A stretch of 59,366 bases of DNA, from positions 1 through 59,366 of the forward strand of contig SFMO01000126.1 of the NCBI GenBank assembly GCA_004554385.1, in the 5' to 3' direction. This stretch comes from Ruminococcus flavefaciens (GTDB lineage Bacteria; Bacillota; Clostridia; Oscillospirales; Ruminococcaceae). Numbering within the stretch: the stretch's first letter is position 1; each line of letters opens with the position of its first letter. Below are positions 16,837 to 25,308 of this stretch, one piece after another. A program made the position numbers and the translations under genes. The notes beneath the pieces are model-generated. The model was not told where the DNA came from, made no database searches, and saw nothing but the letters and a program-made list of their open reading frames with translations.

Positions 16837-17295
16837 ATGAAAAGAGCCATCGGCTATCTCAGCCTTTCTGCCGCAGTATTCCTTATCGCCATGCTGTTCA
16901 TGTATATCGGCTTCATAAGCCCTGCCCGAAACGGAGCAGAATCTCCCTTCATACGCATGATAATATGCACACTGCTCTGCATTGTCATCATCAGCTTTTC
17001 CACAAGATATATACATCTTATAACGGGGCTTGCAGGACTTGACAGCGCACATCTCAACCTCGGCTTCACCATAGCCATTGTCCTCGCTTTATTTACCGAA
17101 TATGTCAGCTTCGGAAATACTACCCTTGAGCCCTACTACACAGACCTCGCCGATAAATATAAAAACGGCGCAGGAGAATACTTCTATACATATTTTAAAT
17201 ACATATTCATGGGCGGACAGGCTCTCATCGCTGTCCGTACCTTTATCCACTCCGCAGTACTCGGTCTTATCAAGACCATAATCAAGCACTGCTGA
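16837..17295 (+). CDS. Four-helix membrane protein of unknown function, T-box controlled
   Basis: 152 residues with four predicted membrane segments: LSAAVFLIAMLFMYIGF, MIICTLLCIVIISF, LGFTIAIVLALFTEYV, and IFMGGQALIAVRTFIHSAVLG. No family recognised. ATG 16837 is preferred over 16831 because GGGGG at 16824-16828 then has proper spacing. It is the first gene after the tyrosine-type T-box and 22 bases before uvrA. Being under amino-acid control, it might take part in tyrosine transport, but there is no direct evidence. Confidence 0.75.
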   Translation: MKRAIGYLSLSAAVFLIAMLFMYIGFISPARNGAESPFIRMIICTLLCIVIISFSTRYIHLITGLAGLDSAHLNLGFTIAIVLALFTEYVSFGNTTLEPYYTDLADKYKNGAGEYFYTYFKYIFMGGQALIAVRTFIHSAVLGLIKTIIKHC

Positions 17296-17317
17296 GCTTA
17301 TCCGAAAGGAGCTTTTT

Positions 17318-20140
17318 ATGACGGATAAAATCATTATCAAGGGTGCAAGAGCCAATAACCTAAAAAATATCGACCTTGAGCTTCCACGTGACCGCCTTAT
17401 CGTCATGACGGGACTTTCGGGCTCGGGCAAGTCATCTCTTGCCTTCGATACCATTTACGCCGACGGTCAGCGCCGCTACGTAGAGAGCCTTTCTTCCTAT
17501 GCAAGAATGTTCCTCGGACAAATGGAAAAGCCCGATGTAGACAGCATTGAGGGACTTTCCCCTGCTATATCCATAGACCAGAAAACCACTTCAAAGAACC
17601 CACGCTCCACTGTGGGAACTGTCACCGAAATATACGACTATCTCCGACTGCTTTACGCAAGAATAGGTGTTCCCCACTGCCCTGTCTGCGGCAGAGTCAT
17701 CTCTCAGCAGACCATCGACCAGATGGTGGATACCCTTATGGAGCTCCCTGCAGGAACTAAGCTCCAGCTTCTTGCTCCTATCGTGCGCAACCGCAAGGGA
17801 CAGTACGCCAAGGAACTGGAAAGTGCCAGAAAATCAGGCTTTGTCCGTGTAAGAGTTGACGGCATTATGTACGAACTTGCCGAGGAGATAAAGCTCGACA
17901 AGAACAAGAAGCATAATATCGAGATAATCGTTGACCGTATAGTCATCAAGGAGGGCATAGAATCCCGAATCACCGACAGCCTTGAAACTGTTTTCAGTCT
18001 CACGGGCGGACTTGCCATTGCAGACGTCATAGACGGCGAGGAGATACTCTTCTCCCAGAATTACGCCTGCCCCGAGCATAATATCAGTATCGGGGAGCTG
18101 GAGCCAGTAATGTTTTCCTTCAACAATCCTATGGGAGCTTGCCCCAAATGTACAGGTCTTGGTGTTTTCAGACACATCGACCCTGACCTTGTCATCCCCA
18201 ATAAGGAGCTCTCTATCGAGGAAGGCGCCATAAATGCCTCCGGCTGGAACAGTCTTGACGAGACATCTGTGGCTACAATGTACTACCGCGCTATATCAAA
18301 GAAATACGGCGTACCTATCGATATCCCCGTAAAAGAGCTGAAAAAAGAACAACTCGACCTATTCCTCTACGGCACAGGAGATGAGACTCTCGAACTCAAG
18401 CGTCCCGCTTCACTTGGCGGCGGAAGCTACCGTTCACCTTTTGAGGGCGTTATCAATAACCTTGAACGCCGCTACAAGGAGACCTCCAGCGAGTGGTCGA
18501 AATCCGAGATAGAAGAATACATGAGCGAGGTCAACTGCCCCGTCTGCAAGGGAAAACGACTCCGCGACGAGTACCTTGCCGTCACAGTAGGCGACAAGAA
18601 TATCAGCGACCTCACAGACCTCTCCGTCAAGGACGGACTCGGCTTCTTCAACGGTCTGAAACTCTCAGAGCATGACAGCTATGTGGGCGAGCGCATCATC
18701 AAGGAGATAAAGGAGCGTCTCGGCTTCCTCAAAAGCGTAGGACTGGAATATCTTACACTTTCACGTTCATCGGGAACTCTCTCTGGCGGTGAAAGCCAGC
18801 GTATCCGCCTTGCGACACAGATAGGCTCCTCACTTGTGGGAGTACTGTATATCCTTGACGAGCCAAGTATCGGACTACATCAGCGCGATAACGACAAGCT
18901 CATTGCCACACTGAAAAGGCTCCGCGACTTAGGAAACACACTGATAGTTGTTGAGCATGACGATGACACCATGCTTGCCGCCGATTATATCGTGGACATA
19001 GGTCCGGGGGCAGGTATTCACGGCGGCGAAGTAGTTTTTGCAGGAACTGTTGATAAGCTTCTGAAATGCAAGACATCAATAACAGGTCAGTATCTAAGCG
19101 GCAGAAAGAAAATAGACATTCCCAAGAAGCGCAGGAGCGGAAACGGAAAATTCCTCACAGTCCGCGGTGCTTCCGAGCATAATCTTCAGAATATCGACGT
19201 TTCAATACCTCTCGGCGAGCTGATATGCGTTACGGGAGTTTCGGGCTCGGGCAAGTCCTCTCTCGTCAACGAGATAATTTACAAGCACCTTGCCGCAAAA
19301 CTGAACCGTGCCAAGACAAGATGCGGTCAGTTCACCGATATGGAGGGACTTGAAAACCTTGACAAGGTAATCTGCATAGACCAGTCCCCTATCGGACGTA
19401 CTCCGCGCTCCAATCCTGCCACATATACAGGAGTTTTCGGCGATATAAGAGAACTCTTCGCAAAGACTCCCGACGCAAAGGCTCACGGATATTCCAGCGG
19501 CAGATTCTCCTTCAATGTAAAGGGCGGACGCTGTGAAGCCTGTGAGGGCGATGGCATCATCAAGATAGAGATGCATTTCCTGCCTGATATATACGTTCCC
19601 TGCGAGGTCTGCAAGGGCAAGCGCTATAACCGTGAAACTCTCGATATACACTACAAGGGCAAGTCAATATACGACGTACTTGAAATGACCGTGGACGAGG
19701 GTGTGGAATTCTTCGAGCATCTGCCAAAAATAGCCCGAAAGCTCAAGACTCTTCAGGAAGTTGGACTGGGATATATCAAGATAGGTCAGCCTGCTACCAC
19801 TCTTTCGGGGGGCGAGGCGCAGCGTGTCAAGCTTTCAACAGAGCTCTCAAAGCGCTCCACAGGCAATACTATCTATATACTTGACGAGCCTACAACAGGT
19901 CTCCACACAGCCGATGTGCATAAGCTCATAGAGGTACTGCAGAGGCTGACAGACCAGGGAAATACAGTCCTCGTCATTGAGCACAACCTCAACGTCATAA
20001 AAGTCGCAGACCACATCATCGACCTCGGTCCCGAGGGCGGCGACGGCGGCGGCACTATCGTGGCACAGGGCACTCCCGAGGAGGTCGCTCAGTGTGAAAA
20101 GTCCTATACGGGACAGTATCTCAAGGGATACCTCAAATAA
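17318..20140 (+). CDS. uvrA: Excinuclease ABC subunit A
   Basis: Damage-recognition ATPase of nucleotide excision repair, acting with UvrB and UvrC. 940 residues with duplicated ABC modules: first Walker A TGLSGSGKSSLAF near residue 32 and signature LSGGESQRIRLA near residue 488; second Walker A GVSGSGKSSLVNEI near residue 640 and LSGGEAQRVKLS near residue 830. Zinc-binding Cys pairs CPVCG, CPKC, CPVCKGKR, CEACEGDG and CEVCKGKRY are present. GAAAGGAG precedes the ATG. Its place between a T-box-controlled membrane gene and tyrS is unusual. Confidence 0.98.
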   Translation: MTDKIIIKGARANNLKNIDLELPRDRLIVMTGLSGSGKSSLAFDTIYADGQRRYVESLSSYARMFLGQMEKPDVDSIEGLSPAISIDQKTTSKNPRSTVGTVTEIYDYLRLLYARIGVPHCPVCGRVISQQTIDQMVDTLMELPAGTKLQLLAPIVRNRKGQYAKELESARKSGFVRVRVDGIMYELAEEIKLDKNKKHNIEIIVDRIVIKEGIESRITDSLETVFSLTGGLAIADVIDGEEILFSQNYACPEHNISIGELEPVMFSFNNPMGACPKCTGLGVFRHIDPDLVIPNKELSIEEGAINASGWNSLDETSVATMYYRAISKKYGVPIDIPVKELKKEQLDLFLYGTGDETLELKRPASLGGGSYRSPFEGVINNLERRYKETSSEWSKSEIEEYMSEVNCPVCKGKRLRDEYLAVTVGDKNISDLTDLSVKDGLGFFNGLKLSEHDSYVGERIIKEIKERLGFLKSVGLEYLTLSRSSGTLSGGESQRIRLATQIGSSLVGVLYILDEPSIGLHQRDNDKLIATLKRLRDLGNTLIVVEHDDDTMLAADYIVDIGPGAGIHGGEVVFAGTVDKLLKCKTSITGQYLSGRKKIDIPKKRRSGNGKFLTVRGASEHNLQNIDVSIPLGELICVTGVSGSGKSSLVNEIIYKHLAAKLNRAKTRCGQFTDMEGLENLDKVICIDQSPIGRTPRSNPATYTGVFGDIRELFAKTPDAKAHGYSSGRFSFNVKGGRCEACEGDGIIKIEMHFLPDIYVPCEVCKGKRYNRETLDIHYKGKSIYDVLEMTVDEGVEFFEHLPKIARKLKTLQEVGLGYIKIGQPATTLSGGEAQRVKLSTELSKRSTGNTIYILDEPTTGLHTADVHKLIEVLQRLTDQGNTVLVIEHNLNVIKVADHIIDLGPEGGDGGGTIVAQGTPEEVAQCEKSYTGQYLKGYLK

Positions 20141-20169
20141 ACGATTTACACCGAAAGGTCGTGATATAC

Positions 20170-20217
20170 ATGAAAACGCCCGACGTTTTCATTGCTTATC
20201 CGTTTAACGTTCGCTGA
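20170..20217 (+). CDS. Possible 15-residue leader peptide between uvrA and tyrS
   Basis: A short frame MKTPDVFIAYPFNVR with AAAGG about 12 bases upstream lies in the 126-base uvrA-tyrS gap. Its coding sequence contains two small inverted repeats (GAAAACG with CGTTTTC; AACGTTC with GAACGTC). It may be a leader peptide or chance; there is no T-run for a terminator. Confidence 0.25.
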   Translation: MKTPDVFIAYPFNVR

Positions 20218-20266
20218 ACGTCATATCCAAGTTAAATAATGATAATATATAAAGGAGAAATAAATA

Positions 20267-21484
20267 ATGACTACTTTTGAAGAACTCAAGCGCAGAGGTC
20301 TCCTCGCGCAGCTCACAGACGAAAAGGAAATAGAGGAGCTTGTCAATGCAGGCAAGGCTACCTTCTACATCGGCTTTGATCCTACTGCCGATTCTCTCCA
20401 CGTTGGTCACTTCATGGCGCTCTGCCTTATGAAGAGACTCCAGATGGCCGGAAACAAGCCTATCGTCCTCATCGGCGGCGGTACTGCCATGATCGGTGAC
20501 CCTTCGGGCAAGACCGATATGCGTAAAATGATGACTCCCGAGACTATCCAGCACAACGTTGACTGCTTCAAGAAGCAGATGAGCCGCTTTATCGACTTCT
20601 CCGAGGACAAGGCTATTATCGTGAACAACGCTGACTGGCTCATGAAGCTGAACTACATAGAGCTTCTCCGCGACGTGGGAGCTCATTTCAGCGTAAACCG
20701 CATGCTCTCTCACGAGTGCTACAAGCAGCGTATGGAGCGCGGTCTTACATTCCTCGAATTCAACTACATGATAATGCAGAGCTACGACTTCCTTGAGCTC
20801 TTCCAGAAATATGGCTGTAATATGCAGTTCGGCGGCGATGACCAGTGGGCTAATATGCTTGGCGGTACAGAGCTTATCCGCCGCAAGCTTGGCAAGGACG
20901 CTTATGCTATGACTATCACACTTCTCCTCAACTCCGAGGGCAAGAAAATGGGAAAGACCGAAAAGGGCGCAGTATGGCTCGATCCCGAAAAGACCTCTCC
21001 TTACGAGTTCTTCCAGTACTGGAGAAACGTTGACGATGCTGACGTTATCAAGTGCCTGAAAATGCTGACATTCGTTCCCGTTGAACAGATCGAGGAAATG
21101 GAAAAGACAATGGAAGGCGCTCAGTTCAATGCAGCCAAGGAGCTCCTCGCATACGAGCTCACAAAGCTGGTTCACGGTGAGGAAGAGGCTGAAAAGGCTA
21201 AGGCTGCTGCAAAGGCACTCTTCGGCGGAAGCGGCTCAAATGAGAATATGCCTGTTGCAGAGATAGACTCCGCTGACCTTACAGATGGTGCTATCGGACT
21301 TCTCACTCTTCTTGTAAAGGCTGAGCTTGCTCCATCGGTTTCAGAGGCAAGACGTCTCGTTCAGCAGGGCGGCATCACAGTCAACGATGAAAAGAAGACA
21401 GATCCCAAGGAAATGATAGTCCTCGGTGAAGAAACAATTGTCCGCAAGGGAAAGAAAGCTTTTAAGAAAATAGTTATAAAATAA
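20267..21484 (+). CDS. tyrS: Tyrosyl-tRNA synthetase
   Basis: Charges tRNA-Tyr. 405 residues: YIGFDPTADSLHVGHF with the HIGH-type HVGH near residue 45, the KMSKS-type KMGKTEKG near residue 230, and a C-terminal S4 RNA-binding domain (ARRLVQQGGITVNDEKK). AAAGGAG precedes the ATG. It is presumed to be the last gene of the T-box operon that begins at 16568, which would make its transcription sensitive to uncharged tRNA-Tyr. A weak internal promoter in the gap cannot be excluded. Confidence 0.97.
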   Translation: MTTFEELKRRGLLAQLTDEKEIEELVNAGKATFYIGFDPTADSLHVGHFMALCLMKRLQMAGNKPIVLIGGGTAMIGDPSGKTDMRKMMTPETIQHNVDCFKKQMSRFIDFSEDKAIIVNNADWLMKLNYIELLRDVGAHFSVNRMLSHECYKQRMERGLTFLEFNYMIMQSYDFLELFQKYGCNMQFGGDDQWANMLGGTELIRRKLGKDAYAMTITLLLNSEGKKMGKTEKGAVWLDPEKTSPYEFFQYWRNVDDADVIKCLKMLTFVPVEQIEEMEKTMEGAQFNAAKELLAYELTKLVHGEEEAEKAKAAAKALFGGSGSNENMPVAEIDSADLTDGAIGLLTLLVKAELAPSVSEARRLVQQGGITVNDEKKTDPKEMIVLGEETIVRKGKKAFKKIVIK

Positions 21485-21554
21485 GCACATTTTACGACAA
21501 GTATAAATTAATCAAAAAAAATAATTATTTATATATTTTTTCTTGAATAAGCTA

Positions 21555-21583
21555 TTGACAAAATAAAAAAAACAACGTATAAT
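21555..21583 (+). promoter_or_regulatory. Promoter of the pilin-like gene
   Basis: Perfect TTGACA-N17-TATAAT, about 45 bases before the start codon at 21631. Confidence 0.9.
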
Positions 21584-21630
21584 ATAGGAAAATCTTAGTT
21601 TTCTTCATCATGATAAAGGGGGGCTTTTTT

Positions 21631-22194
21631 ATGAAAAGAAGTAAAAAACAAGGTTTTACCTTAATTGAGCTCATAGTTGTTATCGCTATCATCGGCGTAC
21701 TTGCAGCTATACTCATTCCATCGATCATTGGATACGTAAAAAAATCCAAACGCACAGCTGATGTATCCTCCTCAAGGACGATATATGATGCTGTACTCGG
21801 CGTTCTGGCTGACAATGAAGACGCTCAGGACGCATTCATCAACGGCAGTACTATTTTCAACAATGTAACTGTCTCCACCAGCGGCGGTACTGAAAGCTAT
21901 GATCTTTATATCGTATGCTCCAAGGACGGCGCTGCAAACTCAGGTGCAAACCATTCTGTATGGACAAACGGCACCAGCGCTGCAAAGCTGTTTGAGGACG
22001 CTCTCAACAATCAGATGGGCACAGGCAAAGCTCCTGTCAAGTATATAAAATCTGAAACAGGCAAGCCGCTCAACCGCTGGTTTGTATGCTCCAAAGAAAA
22101 CAGTACAGAAGATGTAGAGATCTGGGTAGGAAACGGTACAAACAACACACCAATGTACAGACTCTGGCCTAATACTTCTTCAGATTATACCTGA
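21631..22194 (+). CDS. Type IV pilin-like (prepilin) protein
   Basis: 187 residues. The class III signal KRSKKQG/FTLIELIVVIAIIGVLA is textbook: basic leader, cleavage after Gly8, methylatable Phe9, Glu13 at mature position 5, then a hydrophobic helix. The rest is a Ser/Thr/Asn-rich extracellular domain with two Cys in VCSK contexts. AAAGGGGGG lies 7 bases before ATG 21631; an upstream in-frame ATG at 21610 lacks a ribosome site. No prepilin peptidase, ATPase or other pilins are nearby, so it must use an assembly system encoded elsewhere. Confidence 0.9.
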   Translation: MKRSKKQGFTLIELIVVIAIIGVLAAILIPSIIGYVKKSKRTADVSSSRTIYDAVLGVLADNEDAQDAFINGSTIFNNVTVSTSGGTESYDLYIVCSKDGAANSGANHSVWTNGTSAAKLFEDALNNQMGTGKAPVKYIKSETGKPLNRWFVCSKENSTEDVEIWVGNGTNNTPMYRLWPNTSSDYT

Positions 22195-22225
22195 AGACAG
22201 GGCATGAGATCTGCGTAAAGAAAAG

Positions 22226-22257
22226 GAAAAGCTCCTCGCATGAGGAGCTTTTTTCAT
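22226..22257 (+). terminator. Terminator after the pilin gene
   Basis: AAAAGCTCCTC pairs with GAGGAGCTTTT across a 4-base loop, with T-runs on both strands, so it likely ends both the pilin gene and the convergent lipoprotein gene. Confidence 0.88.
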
Positions 22258-22781
22258 TGATAATTATAAAATGCCATAAAGCGCTCTGAGCTGTAACCGC
22301 AGGCTGAGAAGCGCTTTTTTGCTGCATCCGCCGATATTGCACCGCGAATAAGACCCGCAAGCTTTGAATATGTATGCTTCTCAGTGTCCTTTAGCTCAGA
22401 AGCATCACGGCTGATACACATCATATTGAAGTTCATCTTCAGGTCAGCAAGTCCGTCTGCTGCAATATACTCTCCGAACTGAGAGCGGATATAATAGTAA
22501 TCCACTCCGTCGCTGCTGCAGATCAGCATGACCTGGGACGGGATATACGAATCACAGCCCGTATAGGCTCCGCCCTCAAAGTCGCTTATCTTGTGCTTTT
22601 CTTTGAACACCTTGATCCTCGTGAGATTATCGGGGTAATTGGTCTGTTCGCAGTAATTCACCAGATATTTTTCGCCAAGACCGTTGCTCAGCTCATAGGT
22701 GTACGTAGGATAGTCCTGTATACCGCAGCTGAACAGCAGCACCAGCGGCATTATAATCAGCAATAGCCTTCCGAGCTTCAA
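22254..22781 (-). CDS. Putative lipoprotein of unknown function
   Basis: 175 residues with a lipoprotein signal: MKLGRLLLIIMPLVLLFSC, with Cys19 as lipid-attachment residue. The TTG at 22781 is chosen as start since GGGGGG lies 7 bases upstream and it gives a compact signal peptide; an in-frame GTG at 22823 has no ribosome site. The mature part has five further Cys and no family I recognise. It follows the RING-type gene on the same strand. Confidence 0.72.
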   Translation of the reverse strand: MKLGRLLLIIMPLVLLFSCGIQDYPTYTYELSNGLGEKYLVNYCEQTNYPDNLTRIKVFKEKHKISDFEGGAYTGCDSYIPSQVMLICSSDGVDYYYIRSQFGEYIAADGLADLKMNFNMMCISRDASELKDTEKHTYSKLAGLIRGAISADAAKKRFSACGYSSERFMAFYNYQ

Positions 22782-22853
22782 CCAATATCCCCCCTGTTTA
22801 CGAAAATAGTCAGGTCCTGTCACATACTCAGACGATTTTCATTTTCTCAGCCG

Positions 22854-23825
22854 TTACCACAGACAAAGTGTACTGAAATCGTTTATCGTTATGAGCATTG
22901 TAAACAGCATATAAAGTGCCATTACTGCAAAAATTCCGATACCATACTTTATCAGTATGATGTACACCATATTCATAGGCTTCACGCCGCCGACAGACTT
23001 TATACGTGTGCTCTGTGCACCGTTGCGCTTGAGCTTTTTCAGCGAACGCATAGCAAATCTGAAGTATATCCAGTTGGCAAAAAGGCAGAACAGCGCTCTT
23101 ACCCCCATGTCAGCTATCATAAAGACATCATTCATGGTCTGGATAAGGCTCTTGTTTTCGGTAATGAAGCCAGCGATGTCGCTTGGATATTCTTCGATAT
23201 ACAGCAGAAGATTTGCAGGAAGATTGAATATTATCCCCAGAATCGCAGCCAGTATCGCCCAGCCCCACATCTTTCTGTTTGCAAAGAAAAGTGAAGGAAA
23301 AATGAGACTGAATACATTGAATGTAGGTCTTACGCCGCTTTCCTTCATCTGCTTGAACTTAGGAATATAATAAACTGTGCTTGGACCCACGAAATCAGAA
23401 ACGTCCTTCAGTGTTGCCCCGCCCATATCCTCTTCGGGATCATAGCCGAGATACTTCAGCGGATCAAAAAGCTCCTCGCGGCCGTATGCTCCGAAGGGAT
23501 CCTGAGCCTGACCGTTGTTTTCTTCCCTTCTCTCAAAGGGATCGCTTGTCATCTCATCCGTAAGGACACTGCCACAGCGCTGACAATTTTCGTCAACTGC
23601 TCTGTTGGGAAAACGGCATACAGGGCATACCTTGTACATATTCTCCTTAGGCTTGCTGCGCTTCCATTTCTCACCTGTACCGTGCAGAGCAGCATTAGCA
23701 CATCTGTTTTCCATCTTATAGCATTCCCTGTGGTGCGGAGTTCCGCAGTCGGGACAAACAACTATATCATCGTCATCAGTAAAGCTCTTCTGGCATACGG
23801 GACATATCTCTCCGATATAATCCAT
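22854..23825 (-). CDS. Prokaryotic RING-finger membrane protein
   Basis: 323 residues. N-terminal RING-type zinc site, residues 8-42: CPVCQKSF, then CPDCGTPHHRECYK, like the Prok-RING family. A second zinc ribbon follows (CPVCRFPNRAVDENCQRCG, residues 68-86), then a linker and a C-terminal membrane region of about four segments (FNVFSLIFPSLFFANRKMWGW, then AILAAILGIIFNLPA, and others). Proteins with this layout are common in Ruminococcus-like genomes and have no established function. A ribosome site AAAAGGGGG precedes the ATG. Confidence 0.78.
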   Translation of the reverse strand: MDYIGEICPVCQKSFTDDDDIVVCPDCGTPHHRECYKMENRCANAALHGTGEKWKRSKPKENMYKVCPVCRFPNRAVDENCQRCGSVLTDEMTSDPFERREENNGQAQDPFGAYGREELFDPLKYLGYDPEEDMGGATLKDVSDFVGPSTVYYIPKFKQMKESGVRPTFNVFSLIFPSLFFANRKMWGWAILAAILGIIFNLPANLLLYIEEYPSDIAGFITENKSLIQTMNDVFMIADMGVRALFCLFANWIYFRFAMRSLKKLKRNGAQSTRIKSVGGVKPMNMVYIILIKYGIGIFAVMALYMLFTMLITINDFSTLCLW

Positions 23826-23951
23826 ATCTCAGCCCCCTTTTCTGCTAATTATTCTCAAATTATATTATACCACTTTTTTGCAGTAAAAATCAAGTATTTT
23901 TATATAATATAGAATGACATGATATAAAAATAAAAAAATTCAAAAATACTA

Positions 23952-23980
23952 TGGTAATTTTTTCTCAACTGTGATATAAT
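23952..23980 (+). promoter_or_regulatory. Candidate promoter of the M16 peptidase-like operon
   Basis: A perfect TATAAT with a TGA extended element; the -35 (TGGTAA, 17 bases away) is weak. If correct, an ATG at 23983 cannot be the start of the next gene. Confidence 0.5.
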
Positions 23981-24042
23981 AAATGATGTGTGCAGCACCG
24001 TATCAGGTGATGCAACAGTATTATGATTGGAGTACAAGCCTT

Positions 24043-25308
24043 ATGATATATAAAAGGTCAGAGCTTGGCGAGGGAATAGGCTTCACGTCCATTGTTGACG
24101 AGAAATTCAAGTCCTGTGTCCTTGCAGTGTATTTCCTGACGGAGTCAGATGAAAAAACAGCAGCTCTCAACAATCTCAGCACAGGAGTGCTGTCTGTTTC
24201 AAACAGCAGATACACAAGCTATGCTTCCCTGTGTGAAAAGCTCTCTGAGCTTTACGGAGCATCTGTCGGCTCTATCGCCCGAAAAAAAGGCGACGCACAG
24301 ATACTTGGTCTCAGTGCTTCATGGCTTGATGACAGATATGCCATAGACGGCGAGGACATAAGCGGAGAAATGCTTTCCATCGTCTGTGACTGCCTTTTTG
24401 CCCCGAATGTTCAGAACGGAGCATTTGACAGTGAATCCTTCGCAATGGTTAAAAAAGACCTGCTGGACAATATCAGTGCGGAGTTCAATCAGAAGCGCAG
24501 CTATGCCCTGACAAGAGCCATACAGACTGCCTACCGTGGTGAGCCTGCGGCAATAATGGAATACGGAACAAAGGAAGCCGTGCTCTCATCAACTGCCGAG
24601 GAGGCATACAGCGCATATAAGGAGCTTCTGAAAACCGCTAAAATAGAGATATATCTGGTCTCTCCCACAGAGAAGCCGAAGTTCTCCGATATGTTCAGGG
24701 AAAGCTTTGCAAAGCTGGACAGAACTCCCAAAGATGTCAATATGCGCAATCACAGCCCCCTCAAAGCCGAAGTGGAGACAGTTTCAGAGGAATATGACGT
24801 CAACCAGTGCAAGGCTGTGTTCAATTTCAAGACCGACTCTGACGACAGATATGCTCTGAAAATGCTCAGCATTATTTACGGCGAGCTCCCCTTCTCAAAG
24901 CTTTTCCTCAATGTCCGTGAAAAGCTGAGCCTGTGCTATTACTGCACAAGCCGCTCCATTTCCGTAAAGGGAGCATTCTTCGTTGACTGCGGAGTTGAGA
25001 GAAAGAACATCGAAAAAGCTAAGGACGAGATACTCGCTCAGCTTGAGGAGATAAAAAAAGGAAACATTTCCGATACCGAGATACAGGGCACTCTCCTGGC
25101 TCTGGACAATGCCGTTTCGCAGGTGGGGGATTCGCCTTCTTCCTATGTCCACTGGTATGCTGACTGCTTCTTTGAAAATGACTACTACACTCCCGAGGAG
25201 CACTTCCGCAGATTCTGTGACGTTACAAAGGAGAGGATAATCGCTGCCGCAAACTCACTGAAGCTTGACAGCATTTACCTCATGCTCAACAAGGAGGTGC
25301 AGGAATAA
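24043..25308 (+). CDS. yfmF: M16 peptidase-like protein, YfmF type (non-catalytic partner)
   Basis: 421 residues with an M16 (inverzincin) fold but without the HxxEH zinc motif, which marks it as the inactive partner of the following gene. It begins MIYKRSELGEGIGFTSIVDEKFKS, as in YfmF relatives, and later has LPFSKLFLNVREKLSLCYYC, the C-terminal M16 signature. The start is uncertain: ATG 24043 (GGAG 10 bases upstream) is preferred over 24010; the frame extends upstream to 23983. It overlaps yfmH by one base (TAATG). Homologues are linked to elongation factor P modification in Bacillus. Confidence 0.85.
   Translation: MIYKRSELGEGIGFTSIVDEKFKSCVLAVYFLTESDEKTAALNNLSTGVLSVSNSRYTSYASLCEKLSELYGASVGSIARKKGDAQILGLSASWLDDRYAIDGEDISGEMLSIVCDCLFAPNVQNGAFDSESFAMVKKDLLDNISAEFNQKRSYALTRAIQTAYRGEPAAIMEYGTKEAVLSSTAEEAYSAYKELLKTAKIEIYLVSPTEKPKFSDMFRESFAKLDRTPKDVNMRNHSPLKAEVETVSEEYDVNQCKAVFNFKTDSDDRYALKMLSIIYGELPFSKLFLNVREKLSLCYYCTSRSISVKGAFFVDCGVERKNIEKAKDEILAQLEEIKKGNISDTEIQGTLLALDNAVSQVGDSPSSYVHWYADCFFENDYYTPEEHFRRFCDVTKERIIAAANSLKLDSIYLMLNKEVQE

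Noticed and set aside
20204..21175. Long open frame antisense to tyrS (323 codons)
   Set aside because: It lies wholly opposite tyrS, has no ribosome site and its residues (Leu/His/Val runs) mirror the codon bias of the sense gene.
23983..24042. ATG at 23983 as start of yfmF
   Set aside because: It would lie at or before the predicted RNA start and adds residues not seen in the family.
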